Source: Panorpa germanica (Eukaryota; Arthropoda; Insecta; Mecoptera; Panorpidae). From it: 64,000 nucleotides of DNA. The notes beneath the pieces are model-generated. The model ran no database searches and was not told the DNA's origin. It saw nothing but the letters and a program-made list of their open reading frames with translations. How positions within the stretch are numbered: the stretch's first letter is position 1; each line of letters opens with the position of its first letter. Below, piece by piece: positions 35,163 to 46,485 of this stretch. Where the stretch lies: the NCBI GenBank assembly GCA_963678705.1, contig OY783207.1:2480001-2544000 (forward strand), given 5' to 3'. A program made the position numbers and the translations under genes.

Positions 35163-38100
35163 ATGCCTATTAAGGATAACATTGGCCGCCGGCACTGTAT
35201 TCCCATCATTTATACCAGAGGGACTCATTATGAAGTTGGATTTGATGTGGTAAGTATTATAAGTAATACCAACTTCAAAATATAAAAAATCTTAGTAAAT
35301 ATTTTACAAGGTTGTAATCATTTACAGACTAAATAAATAATTCTAAAGATAATTATATCAATTGCTCTACTACATTGTAACTATTTTTTAATCATATATA
35401 ATAATAATTCGGTTGTGAATTAACTTAATTTCTATAAAACTGTAATATATATTGATAAAGTTGGTTACAAGAACCTCAAATGTACAATTATTTTTTAATA
35501 ACTCCTTATATTTTAGAAGATATTAACATTTAAAGAAAGCCATTTCGTCCCTTTAATTATTAAGGAGGTATAGGACGTAGACGCAAATGATGAAAACGTT
35601 GTGAAATTTGGAGGGTCAATACAAAGTTAAAATACATGCTGTCTCAAAATTTTAGAGACCTAGGGTTCCTAGTTTTCTTTTTATACATGATTAAAAATAG
35701 TCATTTTCCATACAAATCATAATTTTTAGCTCAATTTCACCACATAATATAACTTTTAACTATTAAAAAATGGTGACACGGCTTTCAAAAACTAGGTGTA
35801 TATAAAAGAATCTTTTCTGTAACTATTGCAAAAGGAAAATTATCAAAAGGATACCTATTTCTAGCGCTAAAACTACAATTCAAACTTTTAATTGCTATAT
35901 CTCCGTCAATATTCAGATATTTAATAAAATAGACACACCAATACACATTTATTCACATCAATATCAATCACCAATTGAAAAATCGACCACTAAAAAATGA
36001 GCCTCCTTAAAAATGATTTATAAATCTTCATGATCTGGATTTTACTAAAAACTATTACTAGGTTATTACCTATTTTCCTTAAATCGAATCACTCAAAAAA
36101 GGTAAGCGCCAGCACTTGCAAATGTATATATTAAGTTATATACAATCACAGTCTAACTGTCACAGTTGGTGACACGTTTCATAATGTTTGTAATTAGCAT
36201 GTACCTCTATAAATCAGGTTTTGCAAAATGCGCAATATATGGTCAATGTAGTTAATTAATTATTTTTTTTACATTTGACAGGTAACCCTGTATTGATTGC
36301 GTTGTAACAATGTTAAATTAATGGGTGAATGGAATATTACACAGGTGCACTGCTTGATAACAAGAGTAATGTTTAAATAAAGCGGATGCTATAAATATTA
36401 GATATACAGGGGTGGACCTTACTTAAGTAGCAGCTTTACAGATGACAATTATGCTGCATTATTTTAATCAATATTTTTATAGCTACTGAAAATAAGTTAC
36501 AAAAAAAAATAAGACGTTCAGTTTTAGGAGGTGTAAATTCGGTGATAGAGGGAGGGGGAAACCCCTATTTGCATTCAATGGGCTTGTGTCCTGTGTCTTA
36601 ATTTCAATAAAAGTGTACTATATATTGACAAAGTGTGTTACTAGAACCTCAAATATTCAATTATTTTTTAATAACTCGTTATATTTTAGGAGATGTTAAC
36701 AATTAAAAAAGTTATTTTGTCTCTTTAATTATTAAAGGGATTCAACGTTGTACACATTCCAAGAAATGTGACATCACCTCCACTAAGTTGCTATCTCTTT
36801 TACACAACAGTACATTAATAGCAGAGACATGATACGTCATAAAATGGCCGACTATCTGTAGCGCTAAAACCACAATTCAAATTTTTAATTACTATATCTC
36901 CGTCAACATTTAGTAATTTATTAAAATAAAAACGCCAATAGATATTTATTAACATCAATTTCAATCAACAATTGAAAAATCGACCACTAAAAAATGGTCA
37001 GCAGCATTAATGCTCTCGCCCACTGCCTGTATTCTATCTATTTCAGATTTCAAATGCATAAACTATCAAATACAAACTTGTGTCCATATCTCCTTACGAG
37101 CAATGAACTCTCGCGCGTCCCATTTTTAATGTTTTGTCAGTTTTAATTGTAACAATACAAATCAGTTCTCGTTATCGCACGCTGACTGATAAGAGAGTGA
37201 TAACATCATCTATGAATAAATATTTAAGCAACAATGTTTCATGTTGCAATGTTCTTACTTAAGGATTGGGTGAAGTCGAGCGTAAGAACTGATTCAATTA
37301 ACGCTTAATAAATTAAAATCAAACGAATGGACACTACATGTGCACGAAGCACGTATATTAGTTATCCACGATTGTGTAGGCAGAGAAATTCATCGTCGAA
37401 CTATGCATTCTGGGTAGCCAGTCTCATGTAGAATTTAGTTTGAATTTTCGGAGTGGAAGGCGCCACTATCGGCTGTCATTTTCGTTACTTCTTAGAAACC
37501 GTAACTTTCACAAAAATTTATAAGAAAATAGTTATTAATATATGTTAAAAAAAAATATGAACAACATTTTTCTGAGAGTAAAGTATCATTCCCACTCACT
37601 GCTTTAATTTAATTTTGTATTTTGTATTTAATTTAAATTATTCAGCATAAGGTAATACGCGTAGTCATTTACAGTACCATTTTTAATTAAATTTAGAACC
37701 TTACAAGGTCCAATGTTTTAAATTAATAAAAACTATATTATATTATAACCTCCAAAATGTGACAATCTGTCAAAATGCAGTACAATTTATATTTAAAAAA
37801 AGTTTAATGTCAGTTTTTGAAAAATATAGAAGTGAAAACAATTTCCATTACTAATTGTTATTAAAAATAGCAATTTTAATTATTTCACATATAATTTTGT
37901 CCAACTGTCAAAATTTATATTACTAACGATACATAACCAAATAAATTAACTAAACTTAAATTAAAACACAAATGTGAAAAGGAATGCTTAAACGAGAACC
38001 TGAAATCTAGATTACAATATTAAATAAAAACAGTAAATTAAATACCAAAACAGTGAGTGGGAATGGGCTTTATACTTTTCAAAACATATAGAAAAATTTG

Positions 38101-41100
38101 ATTACTTTCAAAATGGCGGCGGAACACCCAGTAAATATTTTGGAGTCACTTTGCCTTCATATTGAAGATGCGTGTGATTCTTTTATCAAGAAAAAGTTCA
38201 GTTTCTCACAGTGGTTCATATGAAGTGTCTACTTTATTGGCTACAAATGGCGAACCGCTCCAGCTGTCGGAATATAAATGAAGACAAAGTTGACGCGAAC
38301 TGTAATTGAAGTGCTTCACCAAATTGTTTACTGGGTGAGGATGCATTTCTTCCCGAAAATTCAAATTTAAATCCGGCTTGACGTTTTTCATGATGAAAAT
38401 CGTTGCCTACTCAAAGTTCACGGTTGGCCTCATTTTATCGATGGATTTCTTTGACTAATATACAACATACTGTATGAAGAAAAGAATGACACGTTATGTA
38501 ATACGTGTACATAACGCTTAGGTGTTTTGGTTCACCGGACTGAAGCCGTTGAAGGTTGTTTCCATTCTTGCAGAAAATCGTTGCACTTTAAAGTAATGCA
38601 CTTCTAATACAAGTTTGACTTAGTTGTCCAATCAGCTAATCTGTAATTTAGGTTAATCCACTCAGAGCCTTCAATGAAAAATGTTGACAGTAAAAATTCT
38701 ACTTATGCTCGAATGATCTTTTTTGTAGAGCCTAAACCCATTAAACATTTTGGAGTCACTTTACCATCATATTGAAGATGCGCATGACTTTTTTGTCATG
38801 AAAGAGTTCAGTTTCTCATAGTCGTTCTTATTAAATGTCTATTTAATGGCCGATAAATGGCGAAATTACTCCACCTGTCGGAATACAAATGAAGACAAAG
38901 TTGATGCGAACTATAATTGAAGTGAAATAGTGATAGAAACGTCACAAAAAGGGACAGCACCACCAAATTGTTTACTGGGAAATATCATTTCAAACAGTAT
39001 TCTTCTCTGAATGTCATTTCCTGGTGTTCTAAAAAAGTTCTAGGCTCGGATGCTTCCTATGCTAGGGGATTAGTCATTATCTTGTTAGACAAATACGTAA
39101 ACCGAACTATAAATTGGCTTAAGAAACCTTACGATTTAATTCTTGTAAAACTGCATTGTATTGACTTTTATAATAAAGGTAAAAGTACAACATGAACATA
39201 AGTTATTCTTATTAACGACCTCAATTGAATTGTCATTTGCCAAGTACGGTTAAATAGGTTAAAGCATAAATCATCATTAGTAAACAAATCTTTTCGAATA
39301 ATTATTTTAAACAATTTATTTCACACAGTAATGTTTAGATTATATTATATAATTTCTCATGAATTCGGTACTTTATATAAATTGTTATGCTTACAGATAT
39401 AAATTTACATAAATATCTTATCTTTAAAGTTAAACAATAAAAATTCTATGTAAAAATAAAGCATAGATAATTATATTAAAAATGTCATTGAATTTATGAA
39501 TATGTAATAAAGTCGTTTACCACGATTCACGTGCTACAGCTACAATAGATGATTGTGGTTAAACACAGATGCAGATAAAATGACAATATGTAGTTGGTAG
39601 TAGTTAGAACTGAAACTGAAAGGCTGACATTGTCTTATCACGATGCCCAGCACGAGTTGGCGGGCACGAGTTCATGAGCGATATGATTTAAATACAGGTA
39701 CTGGCATGAACTATACATAAATAAGAAGCTGTAACTAACGCCTGTTTCTTGTACGTATACAAATTAATCTAATAACAGATTGTTCACTTCAGGAACTAAT
39801 AATTTATCGTATAGCAATGTTAGTTTATTTATCGCGTTAGTTTTGTGTGGAAATTAGATTTATGATCTTTTAAAAGCTTCGACAGTAAATTATTAAGCAA
39901 TAATGAAGGATGAAGGATAACAGAGGTAGACAGAGGGAGGTGTATTGCTTTTTTATTATTATACTTGTATTTATTTCAGGGCCGGACATTTGCTTCCCTT
40001 ATTCATAGCTTTCTAACAGTTGCGGGTCCTTTAAATGAAGAATACCTACCACTTTATGCAACCAAAGCCGGCCGTGATGTCTACGAAGAAACTTTAAGCG
40101 CTATGAAGAAACGATTCCCTGATTACGTTCAAGAAATCCAGGGGACTGCAGATGGCGCTAAGGTGCCTTTCCACAAGGTAAGATTCAAAATAGGAAAGTA
40201 ATAAATAAAATCAAAGGAAATTAGTTATAATCTTCATATTTTTCCAGCTGTTTCTCCTCCATATGGACAACATAACTCCAAATGTAGTAGCTCAAAGAAA
40301 TCCAGGCAAGGATGCTCCAACAGGATGTTCCACTGTCTGCATTAACGAACCAGGAGAGGTTTGTCCAGCTTTCACATTACTAGTAACATCTCAAATAATT
40401 TCTGTGATCAATCCTATAGTAATGTAACTTATAGGAACTACTGTGCCATACCGAAGATGCACTTGCGGAGACCTTGAACCACTTCTACTTAGTTTCTGCG
40501 CATATTATCACTCCCACCAAGGAAGAACGATTCACATCTCTGTGCTACGCTGGTCATCTACCGGGCTACACAATGGGGTACAACCACCATGGGCTGATAT
40601 TCTCTGTTAATACTCTGAGTGCCGCAAAACTGAACGCAGGAAAAACTCGTAAGGAGCTTGCCATTCTATTCTTCTGTTCCTTTCCATAAATTGACTTTAT
40701 CCAAATCCAGATTGAGACTAAATGCGGAAAATTGCCGATAACTCTGGTAAATTAAGTTTCCTTGACTAATTTGGGACGCTGTAGCGCACGTAATTGAGTC
40801 TTCTTTCTGACTGATTACAACTATTTTAATCTTGGGATCCTCTGGTAAAAAGATCTTTTTAAAAAAATCGTTTCTAGCTGCCATTTTTAAAAGATAAAGG
40901 ACTAAATATCATCGTTACCATCGATTATTCGTAATCAGCAGGCCCAAATTAGTTAGAAAAATTTATTTACAATCTTTTCCGTCACTTTCCGAATTTCTGG
41001 ATAATTGTTCCTTAAACTAATAGCACAAATTCTACAGCTCGCCATTTTATAACCCGAGCACTTCTTGGCGTGGAAAACTTTGTCCAGGCGCAACAGACAA

Positions 41101-41723
41101 TGCGGGATAGTGGTTGTGGTGCTGGTGATGGCTGTTCCATGAATATGACATTCCTTAACCAACCTGGTGACCGCCTCTTCCATAATGCTGAAATGGGACC
41201 AGCACTGGAAGGAACTAACGAATCGCAATTAGATATCTTCACAGCAAGTCCTGGGGAAAATATTATACATTGCAATAAGTTTGTGACCTCATTAACTATT
41301 TTAGTCTTAGCACCTTAATATTAGCAAATTGTTTCATTGTTCAATGTTCTATTCTTAGATATTTGCGATTGAAGTGCCCCGAAGTAGGCGGCGTCATTCT
41401 AAATAGTTCCATAGCACGAATGACCACCCTAAAATCCCACAAAACTCCCAAATGTCGGGAACATGTTTTGGCAATGCTTGGAGATAATTCAAGAGATGAC
41501 TACAATGTGTTCCAAGAAAGCGGTCCAGATGATATGGTCAAAACCATTGCTCTAGGTAAAACACATTATTTAACGTCTTCTTATTATGTAAATGCTATGT
41601 AAAATTTATGTTGCAGGCTGCTTCGACTGCGTGAACAAAACTTGGACGTTGTACGCAGACAACCCACAAAAGCATGAGCCGCTGATAGTTCTACCACTGG
41701 TTTTGAAAGATATTCCAAATTAA
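35163..41723 (+). CDS. tan: Tan: N-beta-alanyl-dopamine / carcinine hydrolase
   Basis: Seven coding exons: 35163-35249, 39980-40177, 40248-40358, 40435-40648, 41038-41278, 41359-41555, 41617-41723 (1155 nt, 384 aa). All junctions are GT-AG and all phases close. A TTGCAG acceptor 13 bases before the ATG suggests an upstream non-coding exon. Tan is an Ntn-type hydrolase related to isopenicillin-N acyltransferase. It releases dopamine from N-beta-alanyl-dopamine and histamine from carcinine, acting in cuticle pigmentation and photoreceptor transmitter recycling. The protein has YTRGTHYEVGFDVGRTF near the start. DAPTGCSTVCINEPG places Gly121-Cys122 at the self-cleavage site, the same numbering known for Drosophila Tan; Cys122 becomes the N-terminal nucleophile. 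Other recognisable stretches are HTEDALAETLNHFYLVSAHI and SARMTTLKS-like SSIARMTTLKSHKTP. No disruption is visible. Confidence 0.95.
35440..36000 (-). mobile_element. Family B element split by a family G insertion
   Basis: Located in tan intron 1. Flanks 35440-35562 and 35866-36000 are minus-strand family B sequence (AGAACCTCAAATGTACAATT; ATTGAAAAATCGACCACT). Between them, 35563-35865 is a near copy of 7945-8245, starting AAGGAGGTATAGGACG. The segment ends at GCCTCCTT (36002), a possible inverted terminus of the inserted element. Confidence 0.7.
36577..36997 (-). mobile_element. Family B element with internal deletion
   Basis: Located in tan intron 1. Starts with the intact terminus AATGGGCTTGTGTCCT and runs through ATTAAAGGGATTCAACGTTG to ATTGAAAAATCGACCACT. 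The other terminus is missing. The central part of the family is deleted. Confidence 0.75.
37587..38065 (+). mobile_element. Family A element, uninterrupted 479-bp copy
   Basis: Located in tan intron 1. Termini CATTCCCACTCACTGCTTT and AAAACAGTGAGTGGGAATG. It carries the undisturbed AACCTCCAAAATGTGACAAT segment, so it serves as the empty site for the insertions seen in the other two copies. Confidence 0.88.
38128..38335 (+). mobile_element. Family F MITE
   Basis: Located in tan intron 1. CCCAGTAAATATTTTGGAGT at the left and AAATTGTTTACTGGG at the right; 208 bp, non-coding. Confidence 0.8.
38737..38979 (+). mobile_element. Family F MITE
   Basis: Located in tan intron 1, about 400 bp from the previous copy and in the same orientation. 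CCCATTAAACATTTTGGAGT at the left and AAATTGTTTACTGGG at the right; 243 bp. Confidence 0.8.
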
Positions 41724-43497
41724 ATTAAAAATCATCTTAACTTATATACATTTCTTGGTTTTGGTAAAGCAGCGAAAATGATTTTTTAGTAGTTGGTAAA
41801 ATTACTTTAAAAACATTTTCATTCTGTCTACCATTTTTAATTTTATTTTACCAAAAAGTATTTTAATTGTTCTTTTACAAAAATTATAATCGAAGGAGGC
41901 GCTGGAAGGATATGGCCACTCAAAATATGTCAGTTTAAATCGGATGTACAAATAATCCTCGATGAATTTAATTTCAGTTCAGGAAATCAATTTATAAATT
42001 CAATTCGGGACAAATTGAAAAAATATGTATCTTTGACTTTCGCTACAATTACTAAGCTAATTACTAAATACATAGATGGTGATTAGTTAATGGCGTCAAT
42101 AAGTTCACTCTGAAACGCAAATCTTATTTAATTTAACTTTTAACTTATTAAAACCCTACAGCCTATTGTATCTTAGGAATGTACGTTCTTTAATAATAAT
42201 GACTCAGTATAATTAGCATCGTGTCTTTATTAAAATGAATGACAGAGAAAAGCCTCGTTGTGTAGAAAAGAGCATCCTATTTCTGGAATATCTGGAATAT
42301 CCCATCACTCCTCTTCCCCGAAACCAACCATCTATGTATCTCTATATTTTGAAAACGTTAATAAAAAAGTTTCAATGTATTAATTCAATAATGAGTGAAT
42401 CAATAAGATCTGACTATATTAAAATTGCCGCCATTTTACACTAGTGTTACTTAACTGTGTGAAATTCAAGATATGTAGTCTAGAGACTTGGAAAATTAGT
42501 CGTGGTAACGCTATAAAGTATAAAGGAGGAGGAAGGTGTTTAAATTCCCAAAAATATCTGTCAGCACTTTCCAGTTTTCAGTTTTTCAGTACTCAAATAC
42601 TTCTAGCGCCTGCACTAAATTATTTTATTAACATAATTAATGTATACGAATCAGTGTCTAACATTATAGTTACCTAAAGCAGTGCCGAACCAGGAAGGGG
42701 CGTCAAAAATATAGACCAAACTTTCACGCTGAGCATACATATGCTAGACAGTAACGGAACAGTCGACCTTTATCGCTAAACCGGAGTGTGAATGTATGGT
42801 ATCTCAGGTTTACCGGTAGAGGCAGACTGTTCCGGTAAAACTGTACGGTAAATCGCTACGTGTTTGCTCAATATTATAAACAGATTACGGCATTGTCTAA
42901 AAACCAAAGCAGACAATTTTTATTTTCTTAATATTGAAATAATATTTTTTTGATTCAAAACAATACATAATGCTTTTGTTTTAATATAATTAAATTTATA
43001 TTCATTATAATTTTATTTCTTAGTATTTGTACCTTATCAATAACAATAATTTTTAATAAAAAGTTATATTTAAATCTTATTTAAATTTCTAATTACAAAT
43101 AATAAAATATAGTTCCAACATTTGCTAATATGGCTGTTGCTTGAGATCACTAATTATAAAACTCCTAATTTAGTTATTTACTTATTTATATAATTCTTGT
43201 ATTCTTCTATTAAATGTTAACCAATATAATTATTAACCATTGTAAAAGAAAGTTGTGTAATTTAATAAACTTATACATTTCTTAATTTATGTTTTTACAT
43301 AGTCGTACGATTGACTAAGGCATGAATCTGTCCCTTATTTATGGCTCTATAAAACGATATTCGAACTTCGCAATTTAAGGGTACATTACCCAAAGGTCTA
43401 CCCACAATTTTAGAAAGAACATAAAATTACCATCATTAAAAGTTAAAGCAATTTATTATTAACTCCATTAAAAGAAGGATAAAATATATACCATAAT
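41724..43497. other. Intergenic region downstream of tan
   Basis: No gene or element boundary is supported. No canonical AATAAA lies close behind the tan stop, so the tan 3' end is undefined. Short frames at 42235 and 42444 have no motifs. Confidence 0.45.
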
Positions 43498-45525
43498 GCA
43501 CTTCTTCTTATTCCTCTGCCATAAAACAATTGCAAGCTTGCTTTTAATTCCATTATCTTCCATTTTGATCATGAAATCTCCTAATTTGTGTTCTTTGGCA
43601 CTGCCATATTATGTCCAGCGCAGCACGATGGAGAGGTAGAATCTCTTCACATGTTACATCCAAAGCTGGAATAAACTTCAGGAAGGCCACAAGTAGCTCG
43701 ATGATCACTGTTCGATCAGATCGTCATGGGAAGTGAGCTCTCTTGGGAAATGGCTAAAATATAGCAACTTTAGAAAAAGGTAGATAGTAAAATAAGTGTG
43801 TAACGATACCTGGCAAAAACTGGATCTATCTTTTTTGCTTGATGATTTATTCTTGTTTCAGAAGATGTGTCACTTCCTGAAGATACAATTATATATGGAT
43901 CAGGAGTTCCAGAATTATCCTTCAGATGCAGAGAGAGAGACCACGAATAATGTAGTCACGAACGCGCAGCATTATTGGATCGTTAAGAAGAAGATGTTGA
44001 TCTATTCTACAGGTAAGGGACATGTTTGTGTTTTAACTTACTTATGGTCCGAAACTTCTAATTCTATTTTAGCTGTTAGTAATTCAACATTAACAGCTCT
44101 GGAATCATTCGCACCATTTATAGAAATGAAATTATCACACTGATCATTGAAACCGTATAATTCTCGTTCTCCATGTTTTTCAATTTAATCTGTCAATCAT
44201 TTTTTGATCACAGTTGGCTGTCATTTCATCAAAGGACATCATCTTAACTGCTGGCCACTGCATGAATAATCAGGATAATCAAACTTGTTGCAGCGTGATT
44301 GCAGGTCAAACCGATATAGAAGAACCAGATATAGAGACCAGTCAAAGGATCAACGTGAAGGAATACGCAGTTCATCCCGACTATGTACCTTCGTCCTTAA
44401 AGAACGACATCGCGTGTTGTAGGTTGAAGGAGAATCTCCGTTTCACTGACACCGTGAGACCAGTCAAGCTCCCAAATAAAAATCTCAATGGGAGCTTGCT
44501 GGATGAACTAGACAGTGTCGTTACCGTCGGGTGGACAGTTAGGATCGCGGATCTAGAACTTACGAGCGGCATGCTGCAACGCGTTGAACTTCCGGTGATT
44601 TCAAATAGAAAGTGCAAGGATTATGCTTATAATGTAACAATTTCCGCTGTTCACATGTGTACGTTGTATGGCATTGATTACCATACATGCCAGCCGGAAG
44701 CTGGATCACCAATTGTTACTACAGACGACACCTATTTGCAGGTCGCAGTTGTCTCCTTTGGAATTGAATATGGAGATGGGACCCATCCGGGTATTAATTC
44801 TAGAGTTGACAAATATATTAACTTTTTAGAAGAGTGTGTAAAAGGAGATTGGTCAAGACTACCAGGTGGAACTTGGGGACCGCTGAGGAACATTATGGCC
44901 TGCTGCAATAAACTGGTTCCGTTATCTATGTTGATATTAAATATGTTGTGTACATTATACCTATTATAGATATAAGCAATCCATAGTTTCTTTATTATCT
45001 TACTGATTATAACTACTGCGAAATTCGAAAGTAACGACTTGCGGGAAATTCTGTCCGTTCTACAATAGGAACTGTGTCACATTTTGGTATCTACTCAGAT
45101 TTTGGAGCTTGGTCTCCTGGGCCTGTCAAACTATTCGCACATTCACATGGATCGATGAAACAGTTAATTAGAAATATTTAACCATTAAAGAATTATAAAA
45201 TTTTGTCTAACTTCAATGATTTGCTTCTTGAAAATTTCGTTCTCATCCATTTCTTTCTCACTTATAGTTTCCTCTTCAACTTCATCTTTATTTTGCTTTC
45301 TGGCTGCTATATTTTATTTTTCTTTCGAATACATTTAAGTTTTTTGGTTGCTTCATTTTTCTCAAGATCTACTAGACCCTTTCACTTATCTTCCGTTTCT
45401 TCCGTTTTTGGAGAATTGCTTTCTATAATCCTTCCAAAGAACACCGCATGTATTAAAATTTGAAATGATTTCTGATGATGAATGAAAATTTGTTCTATTA
45501 CAGTTTTAGAATAATAATAGTAACT
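43498..45525 (-). pseudogene. Decayed duplicate of the 3' half of the ferlin gene
   Basis: This block repeats ferlin segments in the same order and strand. About 43498-43535 matches the last exon (ATTCCT.TGCCATAAAACAAT). 43555-43740 matches exon 23. 43785-43990 matches exon 22, 44040-44215 matches exon 21, and 45157-45520 matches exon 19. Exons 24-26 and most introns are missing, and indels break the frames. By eye the best stretches are near 85-88% identical to the parent (for example around TAAGAAGATGTTGATCTATT). Between the exon 21 and exon 19 remnants sits a copy of the nested protease (44214-44969), exactly as in the parent locus. It is a segmental duplication followed by decay of the ferlin part. 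Confidence 0.88.
44214..44969 (+). pseudogene. Trypsin-like protease paralogue, N-terminally truncated, catalytic Ser lost
   Basis: Paralogue of the protease at 53282-54310. The open frame runs about 251 codons to the stop but has no ATG at its left edge: it begins TTGGCTGTCATTTC directly after a stop codon and a CAG. Signal peptide, pro-region, IIGG and the first ~35 residues of the protease domain are absent. The histidine (LTAGHC) and aspartate (NDIACC) remain. The active-site GDSGG has become PEAGS (Ser195 to Ala), and S1-pocket Asp189 reads His, so it cannot be a trypsin. Disulphide cysteines and a hydrophobic C-terminal tail are kept. A spliced upstream exon would be needed for expression; otherwise it is a pseudogene. 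The absence of internal stops is notable, so a serine-protease homologue remains possible. Confidence 0.8.
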
Positions 45526-45599
45526 GGTGATGACCCTTTCTTTTATCTTAAGAAATGCAGAAAATCTTTCATTTGCCAAAATTAAAACTACACATATTT

Positions 45600-46477
45600 A
45601 TTAATTTTCTTAATTAATCTTATATTCACATAACTTATCTTATTATTTCAGAAGTATTGAGAAAGTCATCAGTCGCGCTGCGCCTATCCAAAACTAACAC
45701 AAAACGCAAAACTTGTGGACTTCCAGAAAGAAGCAAAGAAAAACACATGCTTGAAAAATAATTCATAAAATTTAAGAAAATTATTTATAAAATATGTGAT
45801 ATTTTAATCGATAATATTTAATAACAAATAAAATGTAAAAATATTTTAGAAAATAAAAATACTAAATCGAAATTTACTTCTTTTATTTTAATTATAAAAA
45901 TATTAACAGTTTTGAAAAAACTAGAAAATACTAAAAATACTTAAAGAAAATAATATTTAGTTTTTTTAAATAATTGAATTAGAAAGTATTACCTAGAAGT
46001 ATAAAGTGTATGGTCTTTTATATTAAGAAATGCAGAAAATTAATGACACTGTTGCGCCTGATAAAGAGGCAACACTAATTACGAGCATAATTTACACTAC
46101 CAGAATTCATTCATTCGTTCTTACACACTTAAATGTAGTATCTAATTGGTACTTAGTTGTAGATGTAAGAAGCAATTAAATTTAACGGTTTTTTTTACGT
46201 ATATGTTACATTCCATTAAAATAACAATAACAGTGAAACCAGAGTACATACACATAAAGAGTAACAAGAAAGTATTAAATAAAAATAATTCCAACACTTC
46301 ATGGGTAGAGCATACTCAACGCAACGTCCTTGAGGTCAGTGAAGTCACGACAACAATAAATTTAACCTGTCAAAATGTTATTTAAAGAGCTGTAGTAAAA
46401 TTTACGCCATTCACAAGAAAGTAGAGGAAGCAATTCACAGGGTTCATTTTTGAATGAAATTCGATCGCTTATAAATA
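45600..46477. other. Non-genic stretch
   Basis: No gene or repeat boundary is recognised. The interval is very A/T-rich, with short frames only. Confidence 0.45.
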
Positions 46478-46485
46478 TTTACTAG

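Noticed and set aside
40666-41275. Minus-strand frames over tan
   Set aside because: Shadows of tan exons 4-5 and the intron between them; no motifs.
43796-44143. Plus-strand 115-codon frame
   Set aside because: Antisense to the decayed ferlin exons 22 and 21; it reflects conserved DNA, not a plus-strand gene.
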